NCBI RefSeq assembly: GCF_001277175.1 | Contig: NZ_CP012257.1 | Coordinates: 2,356,001 to 2,420,000, forward strand | Reading direction: 5' to 3' | From: Cronobacter universalis NCTC 9529 | GTDB lineage: Bacteria > Pseudomonadota > Gammaproteobacteria > Enterobacterales > Enterobacteriaceae | DNA: 64,000 bases | Shown: piece by piece, positions 30,123 through 41,283 of the stretch | How the letters are laid out: every line of letters begins with the position of its first letter | Position numbering within the stretch: the stretch's first letter is position 1 | Notes under the pieces: model-generated | Databases searched by the model: none | The model's input: the letters and a program-made list of their open reading frames with translations, nothing else | Told to the model about the DNA's origin: nothing | Translations under genes and position numbers: made by a program

Positions 30123-32798
30123 TTAGCGCAGCATGTTACGGATGACGTAGTGCAGAATACCGTCGTTACGGTAATAGGTCATCTCATTACCGGTATCGAT
30201 GCGGCAGAGGCACTCCAGTATTTCGGTTGAGCCATCGGCACGCGTCAGCGTGACCGGCACCGTGCCGCCCGGCGTAAGCGACTGCAGATTACCGATATCC
30301 AGCGTCTCGTCGCCGGTCAGTCCCAGCGTTTTGCGCGTCACGCCCTGCGGGAATTCCAGCGGCAGGATCCCCATCCCGATCAGGTTAGAGCGGTGGATTC
30401 GCTCAAACGACTCGGCAATCACCACGCGAATACCGAGCAGACGCGGGCCTTTGGCCGCCCAGTCGCGGCTGGAGCCCGAGCCGTACTCTTTCCCGGCGAT
30501 GACCGCAAGCGGCGTTCCCTGCTCCTGGTAACGCATGGCGGCATCGTAAATCGACATCACCTCGTTACCCGGAATAAGACGCGTCATGCCGCCTTCCACG
30601 CCCGGTACCATTTCGTTACGAATGCGAATATTGGCGAAAGTGCCGCGCATCATCACTTCATGGTTGCCGCGTCGCGAGCCGTAGGAGTTAAAGTCGGCGC
30701 GCTCCACCCCATGACTTTGCAGATAACGCCCGGCGGGGCTGTCCGCCTTGATGCTGCCCGCCGGCGAGATATGGTCGGTGGTGACGGAATCGCCCAGCAT
30801 CGCGAGAATGCGCGCGCCGTGGATATCCTGCACTGGCGCCGGCTCGGAAAGCATCTCATCGAAAAATGGCGACAGGCGAATATAGGTGGAGTCGTTCTGC
30901 CAGTCGTAGGTGTCTGACGCCTGAACCTGAATGGAACGCCACTCTTCGGTTCCTTCAAAAACTTCCGCGTACTCCTTGCGAAACATATCGGTGGAGACTT
31001 CCTGCACCGCCCGGGCGATCTCCTGACCAGTCGGCCAGATATCCTTCAGATAGACCGGATCGCCTTTGCGATCGTGGCCAAGAGGATCGGTCGCGAGGTT
31101 AATATTCATATTCCCCGCCAGCGCATACGCCACCACCAGCGGCGGCGACGCCAGCCAGTTGGTTTTCACCAGCGGGTGAATGCGCCCTTCAAAGTTACGG
31201 TTGCCCGAAAGCACCGCGCCAACCGTCAGATCGCCTTTTTTAATCGCCTGCTCGATAGGCTCCGGCAACGGCCCGGAGTTACCAATACAGGTGGTGCAGC
31301 CATACCCGACCAGGTTAAAGCCCAGTTCGTCGAGCCACGGGGTCAGCTTCGCATGAGCCAGATAATCGGAGACGACTTTTGAGCCGGGCGCCAGCGACGC
31401 TTTCACCCACGGCTGCCGCTTAAGCCCCAACTGCACGGCTTTTTTCGCCAGCAGGCCCGCCGCCATCAGCACGCTCGGGTTAGAAGTGTTAGTACAGGAG
31501 GTAATCGCGGCAATCACCACTGCGCCGTCCGGCAGTTCATACTGATGCCCGTTCAGCGTATACCCAATCGAGTGCAGATCTTTTTTCGGCGAATTAACTT
31601 CAAGCTCAGTACTGGCGGCGAAGGCCTTCGGCACGTCGCCCAGACTTACGCGATCCTGCGGACGTTTCGGCCCGGCGATACTGGCTTCTACGGTGCCCAT
31701 GTCAAGCTCAAGCGTGCTGGTAAACACCGGCTCGTCGCCAGGGTTACGCCACATGCCCTGCGCTTTGGCATACGCCTCTACCAGCGCCACCTGCTCTTCG
31801 CTGCGTCCGCTCAGACGTAAATAGCCCAGCGTCACATCATCAATCGGGAAAAAGCCGCAGGTCGCGCCATATTCCGGCGCCATGTTGGCAATCGTCGCGC
31901 GGTCTGCCAGCGGGAGCGTATCCAGCCCGTCGCCAAAGAATTCGACAAATTTTCCGACCACGCCATGTTTACGCAGCATTTGCGTGACCGTCAGCACCAG
32001 GTCGGTAGCGGTAATGCCTTCGCTGAGCTTGCCGGTGAGACGAAAACCGACGACATCCGGGATCAGCATCGATACGGGCTGGCCGAGCATCGCCGCTTCG
32101 GCTTCGATACCGCCGACGCCCCAGCCGAGCACGCCAAGGCCGTTAATCATCGTGGTGTGGGAGTCTGTGCCGACGAGCGTATCGGGATAAGCCACCATCA
32201 CGCCATCCTGGAGTTCGCTCCAGACGGTTTTACCCAGATACTCAAGGTTAACCTGGTGACAGATGCCGGTGCCCGGCGGGACCACGCTGAAGCGACTGAA
32301 CGCCTGCTGGCCCCAGCGCAGGAACGCATAACGCTCGTGGTTGCGCTCCATCTCCAGGCGCACATTCTCTTCAAACGCATTATCGTCGCCGAAGTGGTCG
32401 ACAGTCACAGAGTGGTCGATGACCAGATCGACCGATGAGAGCGGGTTCACTTTCGAGACGTCTCCACCGAGACGCTTCACCGCTTCGCGCATGGCCGCGA
32501 GATCCACCACCGCCGGAACGCCGGTGAAATCCTGCATCAATACACGCGCAGGACGATACGCGATTTCGCGATCGGCATGCGCGTTTTCAAGCCAGCCCGC
32601 CAGCGCCTGGATATCTTCAAGCGTGACGGTCTCGCCATCCTGCCAGCGCAGCAGGTTTTCAAGTAACACTTTCAGTGATTTGGGTAACCGCGCGATATCG
32701 CCCAACTCCCGGGCGGCTTTCGGCAGGCTGTAGTAGTGATAGGTTTTATCCTGCGCCTGTAATGTATCCTTGCTGGCTTCGCGTAGGGTCGACGACAT
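30123..32798 (-). CDS. acnA: Aconitate hydratase A
   Basis: 891-residue iron-sulfur aconitase, the same length as E. coli AcnA, the stress and stationary-phase isozyme of the citric acid cycle. The 4Fe-4S ligands are Cys435 (TSCTNTSNP), Cys501 and Cys504 ([12 protein letters not shown]). The C-terminal swivel domain carries the active-site [12 protein letters not shown] region. When the cluster is lost the apo-protein can bind mRNA in E. coli. A group of microprotein genes (ymiC, yciX, ymiA) lies upstream on the same strand, as in E. coli. Confidence 0.97.
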   Translation of the reverse strand: MSSTLREASKDTLQAQDKTYHYYSLPKAARELGDIARLPKSLKVLLENLLRWQDGETVTLEDIQALAGWLENAHADREIAYRPARVLMQDFTGVPAVVDLAAMREAVKRLGGDVSKVNPLSSVDLVIDHSVTVDHFGDDNAFEENVRLEMERNHERYAFLRWGQQAFSRFSVVPPGTGICHQVNLEYLGKTVWSELQDGVMVAYPDTLVGTDSHTTMINGLGVLGWGVGGIEAEAAMLGQPVSMLIPDVVGFRLTGKLSEGITATDLVLTVTQMLRKHGVVGKFVEFFGDGLDTLPLADRATIANMAPEYGATCGFFPIDDVTLGYLRLSGRSEEQVALVEAYAKAQGMWRNPGDEPVFTSTLELDMGTVEASIAGPKRPQDRVSLGDVPKAFAASTELEVNSPKKDLHSIGYTLNGHQYELPDGAVVIAAITSCTNTSNPSVLMAAGLLAKKAVQLGLKRQPWVKASLAPGSKVVSDYLAHAKLTPWLDELGFNLVGYGCTTCIGNSGPLPEPIEQAIKKGDLTVGAVLSGNRNFEGRIHPLVKTNWLASPPLVVAYALAGNMNINLATDPLGHDRKGDPVYLKDIWPTGQEIARAVQEVSTDMFRKEYAEVFEGTEEWRSIQVQASDTYDWQNDSTYIRLSPFFDEMLSEPAPVQDIHGARILAMLGDSVTTDHISPAGSIKADSPAGRYLQSHGVERADFNSYGSRRGNHEVMMRGTFANIRIRNEMVPGVEGGMTRLIPGNEVMSIYDAAMRYQEQGTPLAVIAGKEYGSGSSRDWAAKGPRLLGIRVVIAESFERIHRSNLIGMGILPLEFPQGVTRKTLGLTGDETLDIGNLQSLTPGGTVPVTLTRADGSTEILECLCRIDTGNEMTYYRNDGILHYVIRNMLR

Positions 32799-32964
32799 AG
32801 CTCCTCCTTCAGTCCTGAGATAGCGATGCCCCGATTGTTATCAGGGTCTGTATTAAAGATAACACAAACATGTCGTAACGATTTGATAACAACCCGAATC
32901 GCTAAAAGTGAAGGAGAAGAGAGGGGAAAAACAAAGCGCCCGGCTGGAGCCGGGCGCAGAGGAA

Positions 32965-33063
32965 TCAGTGAGCAAGCATCCAGACAAGCTGACACCAGAA
33001 CAAGGAGGAAACTGTAAATACGCCAATCCATGACCAGTATTTGAGCGTGAGCTGATTATTCAT
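32965..33063 (-). CDS. ymiC: YmiC-like 32-residue membrane microprotein
   Basis: Short ORF with an N-terminal polar segment followed by one transmembrane helix (residues about 11-30) rich in Trp and Phe: KYWSWIGVFTV and LFWCQLVWML. This pattern resembles E. coli YmiC, which lies in the same place upstream of acnA. No clear Shine-Dalgarno sequence is visible (AGG is only 2-4 bases before the ATG), so start and translation are less sure. Function unknown. It lies 166 bases before acnA and 150 bases after yciX. Confidence 0.6.
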   Translation of the reverse strand: MNNQLTLKYWSWIGVFTVSSLFWCQLVWMLAH

Positions 33064-33213
33064 ACCTGTTACACCAATAATTAATACCGTTGATCAATCT
33101 GGCGCTTGCCAGCGTTGTAAAGATTGCTGTGTGTAATTTTTCTCGCTGTGTTTACAACGAGAACAGATAAATTTAGGTTAAATTAAATTCTTGTTTTTTA
33201 TTATCAACGCCAT

Positions 33214-33390
33214 TCAGCGTTTATTGTTTTTGTGATCGTCTTCAGAAAATAAAGCGATAAAATCTTGTTGCTCTTTTGTTAGCTTCCAGCCTGTCGGAAG
33301 GGTCAAAAAACCCCCTTTTGAGCTGTTTTCGTGCCTGTCATCTGGTTGACATATTGGCGAGCGAGTGAAAGCGTGCTGTTGTAAAGCCAT
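33214..33390 (-). CDS. yciX: Small conserved protein YciX
   Basis: 58-residue soluble protein (ALQQHAFTRSPICQPDD at the start, GWKLTKEQQDFIALFSEDD later). It matches my recollection of YciX, an uncharacterised protein in the same position in E. coli. The ATG at 33390 is two bases after the ymiA stop codon, with a GGGG Shine-Dalgarno stretch in the end of ymiA, so ymiA-yciX are translationally coupled. The frame is open further upstream but this start fits the coupling. Function unknown. Confidence 0.7.
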   Translation of the reverse strand: MALQQHAFTRSPICQPDDRHENSSKGGFLTLPTGWKLTKEQQDFIALFSEDDHKNNKR

Positions 33391-33392
33391 GC

Positions 33393-33521
33393 TTAACCCC
33401 AAAATGTCCACACCAGAAGCGCAATCCCAATCCAGAACAGGGTTGAGATGCCGAACACCGCCAGCCACGCTTTACGCTTAAGATCGGGATCTCTTTGCGA
33501 ATCGTCGCTTTCTGATGGCAT
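33393..33521 (-). CDS. ymiA: Small membrane protein YmiA
   Basis: 42-residue protein with a polar N terminus (MPSESDDSQRDPDLKRKAW) and a single C-terminal transmembrane helix (LAVFGISTLFWIGIALLVW). The DP.LKRKAWLAVF segment matches E. coli YmiA. The ATG at 33521 has a GAGG Shine-Dalgarno sequence six bases upstream; the longer open frame to 33662 has no support. It is the first gene of the ymiA-yciX pair, upstream of acnA and downstream of cysB. Function unknown. Confidence 0.78.
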   Translation of the reverse strand: MPSESDDSQRDPDLKRKAWLAVFGISTLFWIGIALLVWTFWG

Positions 33522-33876
33522 TGCTAACCTCGTACAATCGACATTGCTTATCATATGGACACCAAACAATTGGCAGAAGTAATCATCAGTTGAGATAAAT
33601 CCTAAATAAAAACCAGCCAAAAATCCAGCACCTTTACGATCATTTTTGGAGAAAATATTCAATCTTTTGACGTGAAATAAATTATTGAAGTTGTGAATTT
33701 GCGTAGCTGAGAATTATTTCCTACTTTTGTCGTGACGAGACGACACCTTATCCGCATCTTCTGTATGGATAAGCGCGATAATAATTTCACTTAGTACGAA
33801 TGATTATGTTTTTAATTTGAATAAAGAAGGGGAAAATCAGCGTACCTTTGCACCAGTGGAAAGGTACGCGCAGGGA
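33522..33876. other. AT-rich intergenic region between cysB and ymiA
   Basis: 355 bases without a supported gene. It should hold the promoter of ymiA-yciX, but I could not choose between several AT-rich candidates. At the cysB end is the inverted repeat 33840-33869, listed separately. ORFs across it lack ribosome-binding sites. Confidence 0.6.
33840..33869 (-). terminator. Likely cysB terminator
   Basis: A perfect 10-bp stem GCGTACCTTT/AAAGGTACGC (33840-33849 and 33860-33869) lies eight bases after the cysB stop. On the minus strand only a short TTTT follows after two bases, so it is a moderate terminator. Confidence 0.6.
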
Positions 33877-34956
<1,080 letters not shown>

Positions 34957-34992
34957 TCAGTGAAAAAAATAATAAGGTCGTTATAAACGCAA

Positions 34993-35016
34993 AAAGGCCA
35001 GCTCAGGCTGGCCTTT
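34993..35016. terminator. topA terminator
   Basis: A perfect 10-bp stem AAAGGCCAGC/GCTGGCCTTT with loop TCAG (34993-35016) lies 20 bases after the topA stop, with T residues on both sides. Confidence 0.88.
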
Positions 35017-35035
35017 GTTTTTGCACGCGTCAGGC

Positions 35036-37633
35036 TTACTTTTTGCCTTCGGCCCACTTGCCGTCAACATAAAACGCTGACCAGCCGGTGGCTTTCCCGT
35101 CTTTCTCAGACGCCACGTACTGCTGTTTGGTTTTACGGCTGAAGCGAACCACCGCCGGGTTGCCTTCCGGATCCTGCGCAGGCGCATCCGCCAGATAACG
35201 CAGTTTTTCCGGCAGACGATCGCGGAAGCGTTGCAGCTCTTCCACCAGCGGCGCGCGGGTTTCACGCGATTTCGGGAAGGTGTTCGCCGCCAGGAACACG
35301 CCAGCAGCGCCGTCACGCAGGACGAAGTAAGCATCCGACTTCTCGCACGGCAATTCTGGCAGCGGCACCGGATCTTCCTTCGGCGGCGCAACTTCGCCGT
35401 TACGCAGGATCTTACGGGTGTTTTTACAGTCGTCGTTGGTGCAGGCCATGTACTTACCGAAACGCCCCATCTTCAGGTGCATTTCAGAACCGCATTTCTC
35501 ACACTCAACCACCGGGCCGTCATAACCCTTGATGCGGAATTCGCCCTCTTCGACTTCGTAGCCGTCGCAGGTCGGGTTGTTGCCGCACACATGCAGTTTG
35601 CGCTTCGGATCGATGAGGTAGCTGTCCATCGCCGTACCGCACTTCTGGCAGCGACGTTTGGCGCGCAGCGCGTTGGTTTCCGCGTCGTCGCCTTCCAGCA
35701 CGTTCAGCACTTCGTTTTCCGGCACCAGGTTAATGGTGGTTTTGCAGCGCTCTTTCGGCGACAGCGCGTAACCGGAGCAGCCCAGAAATACGCCTGTGCT
35801 GGCCGTGCGGATGCCCATCGGGCGGCCGCAGGTCGGGCAATCGATGCTGGTCAGCACCATCTGGTTCGGGCGCATACCGCCTTCTTCAGGATCTTTTTCG
35901 GCGGTATCCAGCTGTCTTGAGAAATCGTCGAAGAAGGTGTCCAGCACCGCGCGCCACTCAGCCTCATGGTTGGCCACCTGATCGAGCGAATCTTCCATCT
36001 GCGCGGTGAAGTCGAAGTTCATCAGCTCAGGGAAATTTTCTTCCAGACGATCGGTGACGATTTCACCCATTTTTTCAGCATAGAAGCGACGGTTCTCCAC
36101 ACGCACATAACCGCGATCCTGAATGGTCGAGATAATAGACGCATAGGTAGACGGACGGCCGATACCGCGTTTTTCGAGCTCTTTCACCAGCGACGCTTCG
36201 CTAAAGCGCGCAGGCGGCTTGGTGAAGTGCTGCGCAGGCGTCAGTTCAACCAGAGAAAGTTTATCGCCCTGATTCACGGCTGGCAGCGTGCGGTCTTCAT
36301 CGCCCTTACGCAGCGCCGGCATCACTCTGGTCCAGCCGTCGAAGCGCAGGATGCGGCCGCGCGCTTTAAGGCGGAAATCGCCTGCGGCGACGGTCAGCGT
36401 CGTGGAATCGTACTGCGCTGGCGTCATCTGACAGGCGACGAACTGGCGCCAGATCAGCTGATAGAGTTTCTGCGCGTCGTTCTCCATATCCTTCAGCGAT
36501 TCCGCCAGCACGCTGACGTCCGAAGGACGAATCGCTTCGTGCGCTTCCTGAGAGTTCTCTTTGCTGGCGTACTGGTTCGGGTTCTCCGGCAGATATTTCT
36601 TGCCGAATTCCTCGCCGATGTAGCTACGCACCATGCTGACCGCGTCCTGACTCAGGTTGGTGGAGTCGGTACGCATATAAGTGATGTACCCTGCTTCGTA
36701 GAGACGCTGGGCCATCATCATGGTTTTCTTCACGCCAAAGCCCAGACGGGTGCTCGCCGCCTGCTGGAGCGTGGAGGTAATAAAAGGCGCGCCCGGTTTG
36801 CTGCTGGTCGGCTTATCTTCACGCTCGATAACCTGATAGCTCGCCGCTTTCAGCAACGCTACCGCCGCTTCGGTATCCTGACGGTTTACCGGGCGGAACG
36901 GTTTATCTTTGTGATGCGTAACCTGTACGCTGAGCTGATCGCTTTTCGGCGTTGAGAGCAGCGCGTCCACTTCCCAGAATTCTTCCGGCACAAACGCTTT
37001 GATTTCACGCTCGCGCTCGACCACCAGACGCACCGCCACGGACTGCACGCGGCCTGCGGACAGCCCACGGGCGATTTTTTTCCACAGCAGCGGGGAGACC
37101 ATATACCCCACCACGCGGTCCATAAAGCGGCGCGCCTGCTGCGCGTTGACGCGATCGATATTCAGCTCGCCCGGCTTTTCAAACGCCTGGCGGATCGCAT
37201 TTTTGGTAATCTCGTTAAACACCACGCGGCTGTAGCGCGTCTCATCGCCGCCGATCACTTCCCGCAGGTGCCAGGCGATGGCTTCCCCTTCGCGGTCAAG
37301 GTCGGTTGCGAGATAGATATGGTCTGCTTTTTCAGCCAGCGATTTCAGCTCGGAAACCACTTTCTCTTTGCCGGGCAGCACTTCGTATTGCGCTTCCCAG
37401 TTATGCCAGGGATCGACGCCCATGCGATTGACTAACGCGCCGCGTTCATCTTTTTTGACTTTTTTAGCCGGTTTCGTCGGGGCGGATTCAGCGCTTTTTT
37501 TAGGGGCGGAGCCACTGGTCGGCAAATCCCGGATGTGACCGACGCTGGATTTCACCACGTAGTCTTTACCGAGATATTTGTTGATCGTTTTGGCTTTTGC
37601 CGGGGACTCAACGATGACGAGAGCTTTACCCAT
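35036..37633 (-). CDS. topA: DNA topoisomerase I
   Basis: 865-residue type IA topoisomerase, the same length as E. coli TopA. The TOPRIM acidic triad is Asp111, Asp113, Glu115 (DLDREGEA); the active-site tyrosine is Tyr319 ([13 protein letters not shown]). The C-terminal part carries Cys4 zinc-ribbon modules (CPTCGRP, CQKCGTA, CEKCGSE) and a DNA-binding tail. It relaxes negative supercoils. The frame is open to 37675, but the ATG at 37633 gives [15 protein letters not shown], the family start. It is likely transcribed from the promoter at 37735-37707. Confidence 0.97.
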   Translation of the reverse strand: MGKALVIVESPAKAKTINKYLGKDYVVKSSVGHIRDLPTSGSAPKKSAESAPTKPAKKVKKDERGALVNRMGVDPWHNWEAQYEVLPGKEKVVSELKSLAEKADHIYLATDLDREGEAIAWHLREVIGGDETRYSRVVFNEITKNAIRQAFEKPGELNIDRVNAQQARRFMDRVVGYMVSPLLWKKIARGLSAGRVQSVAVRLVVEREREIKAFVPEEFWEVDALLSTPKSDQLSVQVTHHKDKPFRPVNRQDTEAAVALLKAASYQVIEREDKPTSSKPGAPFITSTLQQAASTRLGFGVKKTMMMAQRLYEAGYITYMRTDSTNLSQDAVSMVRSYIGEEFGKKYLPENPNQYASKENSQEAHEAIRPSDVSVLAESLKDMENDAQKLYQLIWRQFVACQMTPAQYDSTTLTVAAGDFRLKARGRILRFDGWTRVMPALRKGDEDRTLPAVNQGDKLSLVELTPAQHFTKPPARFSEASLVKELEKRGIGRPSTYASIISTIQDRGYVRVENRRFYAEKMGEIVTDRLEENFPELMNFDFTAQMEDSLDQVANHEAEWRAVLDTFFDDFSRQLDTAEKDPEEGGMRPNQMVLTSIDCPTCGRPMGIRTASTGVFLGCSGYALSPKERCKTTINLVPENEVLNVLEGDDAETNALRAKRRCQKCGTAMDSYLIDPKRKLHVCGNNPTCDGYEVEEGEFRIKGYDGPVVECEKCGSEMHLKMGRFGKYMACTNDDCKNTRKILRNGEVAPPKEDPVPLPELPCEKSDAYFVLRDGAAGVFLAANTFPKSRETRAPLVEELQRFRDRLPEKLRYLADAPAQDPEGNPAVVRFSRKTKQQYVASEKDGKATGWSAFYVDGKWAEGKK

Positions 37634-38033
37634 ATTCACCTTTACCTGATTTGATTCTTCCAGAATACGTCGCACGTTGATTCGCCGTCACTGGCGACAA
37701 GCCTCGTATATTGTGGCCATCGCAAAGCTTATCAACCCCTTAATCCATCACCAGGCGCGGTTCACGCTACTACCGGTGGCTGAGTCGTCAGGTTTATCGT
37801 GCAAATGCGCTACAGCACGACGGAAGTTCGGTCGAATGTCAAGCAATTCTGTTGCCAGATTTGCGAAAGCGTCACACTCTACCTGATAAAATTCGTTACG
37901 CAACTTTATTAGCATGCAAAAGTGATTAACGCCACCAGCGAACCTTTTTGAAAAGCCCTTTGAACCGCAGGGAAAATTTGCCCATGACACCCAGTGAGAC
38001 GTACACTATCCCCCTGTCAGTAAGGAGATGATT
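37634..38033. other. topA-yciN intergenic region
   Basis: 400 bases without a supported gene. It holds at least one topA promoter (37707-37735), a short hairpin TCGCC/GGCGA near 37682-37698, and the yciN ribosome-binding site. E. coli topA has several promoters here. Short ORFs on both strands have no ribosome-binding site and no family I recognise. Confidence 0.65.
37707..37735 (-). promoter_or_regulatory. topA promoter
   Basis: On the minus strand TTGATA (37735-37730), a 17-base spacer and AATATA (37712-37707) lie about 75 bases before the topA ATG. Confidence 0.6.
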
Positions 38034-38285
38034 ATGCAAGAGATAACTCAGCCTATCGATCGCGCCACGCTGCTGGCGCAGGCCAATAAAATGATCCGCG
38101 AGCATGAAGACTATATTGCCGGTATGGTGGCCACCGACGTTGAGCAAAAAAATGGCGTACTCGTCTTTCGCGGCGAATATTTTATGGACGAACAAGGCTT
38201 GCCAACGGCGAAAACCACGGCGGTATTTAATATGTTTAAATACCTGGCGCATCAGCTTTCCGAGAAATATCACCTGCTGCCTTAA
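38034..38285 (+). CDS. yciN: YciN family protein
   Basis: 83-residue soluble protein, the same length as E. coli YciN and similar throughout ([40 protein letters not shown]). Function unknown. Two ATGs are possible (38028 and 38034); AAGGAG at 38022-38027 is directly against the first and six bases before the second, so the second is chosen. It is transcribed rightward, convergent with sohB, sharing a strong terminator. Confidence 0.92.
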   Translation: MQEITQPIDRATLLAQANKMIREHEDYIAGMVATDVEQKNGVLVFRGEYFMDEQGLPTAKTTAVFNMFKYLAHQLSEKYHLLP

Positions 38286-38326
38286 AAGCGCTCGCGACGT
38301 TGATGACAGCGTCATCATGAAGCCAG

Positions 38327-38359
38327 AAAAAAAGCGAGGTTTGACGCCTCGCTTTTTTA
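38327..38359. terminator. Bidirectional terminator between yciN and sohB
   Basis: A 12-bp stem AAAAAAGCGAGG/CCTCGCTTTTTT (38328-38339 and 38347-38358) with a 7-base loop serves the convergent genes. Confidence 0.9.
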
Positions 38360-38365
38360 TTTGCC

Positions 38366-39415
38366 TTACAGCAGCGGTTTCTGTCCACGCTGCCACCAGC
38401 GCAACAGCAGGCGATCCAGGCTCTGCGCGGCGCTGCCGGTAAAGCGGTCCATCAGCCGTTTACGCTGCAGATAACGCAGGCTGACGACCTCACGCTCCTG
38501 CATGCGCGCAATGATCAGATCGTCGCTGGTGCTGATTTCGTCCACCAGACCTTTCTCTTTAGCCTGCACACCATACCAGTGCTCGCCGGTCGCGACCGCT
38601 TCAATATCCAGCGAAGGACGCATGCTGTGCACAAATTCTTTGAAGAGATGGTGCGTTTCGTTGAGGTCTTCGCGGAATTTCTCACGCCCCTCTTCGGTGT
38701 TCTCGCCAAGCAGCGTCAGCGTGCGCTTGTACTGCCCGGCGGTGTGCAGTTCGATATCGATATCGTTGCGCTTCAGCAGGCGGTTGAAGTTCGGGATCTG
38801 CGCGACCACGCCGATTGAGCCGATGATGGCGAACGGCGCCGCCACGATGTTATTCGCCACGCAGGCCATCATATACCCGCCGCTGGCGGCGACTTTATCG
38901 ACCGCGATAGTCAACGGGATCTGGCGCTCGCGCAGGCGCTGGAGTTGCGATGCGGCAAGCCCGTAACCGTGCACTACGCCGCCTGGGCTTTCCAGGCGCA
39001 GCAGGACTTCATCGGCAGGTTTTGCGACAGCCAGCACGGCGGTCACTTCTTCACGCAGCGCGCTGACTTCATGGGCATCGATACTGCCTTTAAAGTCGAG
39101 CACATAGAGCGTGGGTTTGCCGGCAGGCGCCGCTTCGCCGCGCTTTGCGCGCGCTTTAGCGGCTTTCGCCTCCAGCTTGTTTTTCTTTTTCTGGTTCTTA
39201 TGCCACTGCTTGTGCTGATGAGGCTCGAGGAGCGCGGCAGCCACCTCTTCCTTCATTTCTTTATAGTCTTCTCCGAGCCGCGTGACGCGTAGCTCGCCGC
39301 GCTGGGCTTTTTTCCGCTGCGTCAGGTTGGCGATAAGCGCGATGACGATAGCGATCGCCACGACGACCGTGACGATTTTGGCTAAAAACAGTCCATACTC
39401 TGCAAGTAAATTCAC
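38366..39415 (-). CDS. sohB: Inner-membrane S49 peptidase SohB
   Basis: 349-residue signal-peptide-peptidase-like serine protease, the same length as E. coli SohB. Transmembrane helix near the N terminus (about 8-28), a charged Lys-rich linker, then the S49 catalytic domain. The nucleophile serine lies in VAASGGYMMA and the general-base lysine is in the following helical part, the Ser/Lys dyad known for the family. It faces the periplasm. It was first described as a multicopy suppressor of loss of the HtrA/DegP protease; natural substrates are not known. Confidence 0.95.
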   Translation of the reverse strand: MNLLAEYGLFLAKIVTVVVAIAIVIALIANLTQRKKAQRGELRVTRLGEDYKEMKEEVAAALLEPHQHKQWHKNQKKKNKLEAKAAKARAKRGEAAPAGKPTLYVLDFKGSIDAHEVSALREEVTAVLAVAKPADEVLLRLESPGGVVHGYGLAASQLQRLRERQIPLTIAVDKVAASGGYMMACVANNIVAAPFAIIGSIGVVAQIPNFNRLLKRNDIDIELHTAGQYKRTLTLLGENTEEGREKFREDLNETHHLFKEFVHSMRPSLDIEAVATGEHWYGVQAKEKGLVDEISTSDDLIIARMQEREVVSLRYLQRKRLMDRFTGSAAQSLDRLLLRWWQRGQKPLL

Positions 39416-39673
39416 TTCTCCACCTTTTATTCAGGCATGACTCGGGCGTTAGTGTAACTGAGCCCCGGGCTCGCGTCTTGTAACAAAGCGAAACTGTGCG
39501 AGACCTCTCGCTGAAGATTTCTTTACCGATGAAACAGTTGCAAATGAGGTTGCGACAGCGCAACCCTCCCGCCGCCCGATTGAAATACGCGAAGGATTAA
39601 GGCATAAAGCGTTTTTACCCGATGCGAAGCGAAGCCTGGCGGCACGCCGTTTCGCCCCTGCAAGGAGTGACCC

Positions 39674-40435
39674 GTGCACTATCAACCTCAACGCGATTTG
39701 CTGCAAAACCGAATCATTCTTGTCACCGGCGCCAGCGACGGCATTGGCCGCGAGGCGGCGCTGACTTACGCCCGTTACGGCGCGCACGTCCTGCTACTTG
39801 GGCGCAGCGAAGAGAAACTGCGCGGCGTCGCCCGTGAAATCGAACAGGAAGGCCTTGCCCGGGCGCACTGGTTTACCCTGGATTACGCCACCGCGACCCC
39901 CGAAGCGTGCCAGCGTCTTGCTGAGGCAATCGGCGAACAGGTACCTCGCCTCGACGGCGTGCTGCATAACGCGGGCGTGCTCGGCGACATCGTTCCGATG
40001 GATCAGCAAAATCCGGCGGTCTGGAGCGAAGTGATGCAGGTGAACGTTAACGTCACCTTCTTTTTAACGCAGGCGCTGTTGCCGTTGCTGCTGAAATCAG
40101 AGGCCGGCTCGCTGGTGTTCACCACCTCAAGCGTCGGTCGTCAGGGCCGGGCTAACTGGGGCGCTTACGCCGTCTCAAAATTCGCGACCGAAGGCATGAT
40201 GCAGGTGCTCGCCGAAGAATATCAAAGCCGCCAGTTGCGCGTGAACTGCATCAATCCTGGCGGCACGCGCACTAAAATGCGCGCCAGCGCGTTCCCGACC
40301 GAAGATCCCGATAAGCTGAAAACACCGGCCGATCTCATGCCGCTCTACCTGTGGCTGATGGGCGACGACAGCCGCCGGAAAACCGGTATTAGCTTTGACG
40401 TCCAGCCAGGACGTAAACCGGGGATAGCCGAATGA
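39674..40435 (+). CDS. yciK: Short-chain dehydrogenase YciK
   Basis: 253-residue short-chain dehydrogenase/reductase close to E. coli YciK. The Rossmann glycine motif TGASDGIG and the catalytic Ser plus YxxxK (SSVGRQGRANWGAYAVSKFA) are intact. The physiological substrate is unknown. The start codon is GTG at 39674, seven bases after AAGGAG; the resulting N terminus (HYQPQRDLL) matches E. coli. The stop overlaps the btuR start (ATGA), so yciK and btuR are co-transcribed. Confidence 0.93.
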   Translation: MHYQPQRDLLQNRIILVTGASDGIGREAALTYARYGAHVLLLGRSEEKLRGVAREIEQEGLARAHWFTLDYATATPEACQRLAEAIGEQVPRLDGVLHNAGVLGDIVPMDQQNPAVWSEVMQVNVNVTFFLTQALLPLLLKSEAGSLVFTTSSVGRQGRANWGAYAVSKFATEGMMQVLAEEYQSRQLRVNCINPGGTRTKMRASAFPTEDPDKLKTPADLMPLYLWLMGDDSRRKTGISFDVQPGRKPGIAE

Positions 40436-41022
40436 GCGATGAACGTTACCAGCAGCGCCAGCAGCGCGTGAAAGAGAAAGTCGAAGCGCGCGTCGCGGCC
40501 GCCCAGGATGAGCGCGGCATCGTGATCGTCTTTACCGGCAACGGCAAGGGCAAAACCACCGCCGCTTTCGGCACCGTCACGCGCGCGGTCGGCCACGGCA
40601 AAAAAGCGGCGGTCATACAGTTTATCAAAGGTGAATGGCCGAACGGCGAGCGCAACCTGCTGGAGCCGCACGGCGTTGAGTTTCAGGTGATGGCGACCGG
40701 TTTTACCTGGGACACGCAGAACCGTGAAAGCGATACCGCGGCCTGTCAGGCCGTGTGGCAGCATGGCAAACGGATGCTGGCTGACGCCTCGCTCGATCTC
40801 GTGGTGCTGGATGAGCTCACCTATATGGTGGCTTATGATTATCTGGCGCTGGAGGACGTGCTGACGGCGCTGCGTGAGCGCCCGGCGCATCAGACGGTGA
40901 TTATTACCGGTCGCGGTTGCCACCGCGATATCCTGGACTATGCCGATACGGTGAGCGAGCTGCGCCCGGTGAAACACGCCTTTGACGCAGGCATTAAAGC
41001 GCAGATCGGTATCGATTATTAA
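40432..41022 (+). CDS. btuR: Cob(I)yrinic acid a,c-diamide adenosyltransferase
   Basis: 196-residue ATP:corrinoid adenosyltransferase of the CobA/CobO/BtuR family. The unusual P-loop GNGKGKTTAAFG is present. The enzyme makes adenosylcobalamin from imported or synthesised corrinoids in the cytoplasm. It overlaps yciK by four bases. No cobalamin riboswitch is seen, as expected for an internal operon gene. The product supports adenosylcobalamin-dependent enzymes; YbiW in this window is not one of them. Confidence 0.96.
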   Translation: MSDERYQQRQQRVKEKVEARVAAAQDERGIVIVFTGNGKGKTTAAFGTVTRAVGHGKKAAVIQFIKGEWPNGERNLLEPHGVEFQVMATGFTWDTQNRESDTAACQAVWQHGKRMLADASLDLVVLDELTYMVAYDYLALEDVLTALRERPAHQTVIITGRGCHRDILDYADTVSELRPVKHAFDAGIKAQIGIDY

Positions 41023-41045
41023 CGCGCACTTTGATTCGCTGCCAT

Positions 41046-41071
41046 AAAAAAACCACCTGCATAGCAGGTGG
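41046..41071 (-). terminator. Terminator-like hairpin on the minus strand after btuR
   Basis: A perfect 8-bp stem CCACCTGC/GCAGGTGG with loop ATA (41053-41071) is followed on the minus strand by seven T residues (41052-41046). No annotated minus-strand gene ends here; it would close a transcript coming from the btuR-rluB gap. Confidence 0.75.
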
Positions 41072-41215
41072 CATTGATAACGCCCCGTAGGGCGTACTCA
41101 AAGCCCTGACAAAAAATCTCGACCTGTTCTGAAAGATTTAAATCCAAAGACGATAAGGCAAAGCCAAAACCTGTTGCTGACCCCCTTCACAGGAGGTGGT
41201 GTTCATGCAGGGATA
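41072..41215 (-). ncRNA. Candidate small transcript in the btuR-rluB gap (unrecognised)
   Basis: This 144-base stretch lies between two minus-strand terminator hairpins (41216-41246 and 41046-41071). It contains another hairpin (ACGCCC/GGGCGT, 41080-41095) and a 22-codon ORF (41207 down to 41139, beginning MNTTSCEGG) without a Shine-Dalgarno sequence. A terminator with no gene before it suggests a short RNA or a leaderless microprotein. No family was recognised and no promoter could be fixed. Confidence 0.35.
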
Positions 41216-41246
41216 AAAAAGGCGGGTGCGCTCACGCTTACCCGCC
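41216..41246 (-). repeat. REP-like palindrome / second terminator after rluB
   Basis: A 7-bp stem GGCGGGT/ACCCGCC (41221-41227 and 41240-41246) with GCGCTCACGCTT between it is followed on the minus strand by five T residues. The TAGGGCGGGTAAGCG form resembles a palindrome scattered in intergenic regions of many enterobacteria. Confidence 0.6.
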
Positions 41247-41251
41247 CTACA

Positions 41252-41282
41252 TAAAAAAACGCCCTCATCAGAGGGCGTTTTT
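41252..41282. terminator. rluB terminator
   Basis: A perfect 10-bp stem AAACGCCCTC/GAGGGCGTTT with loop ATCA (41257-41280) lies directly after the rluB stop and has long A and T runs on its two sides. Confidence 0.9.
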
Positions 41283-41283
41283 C

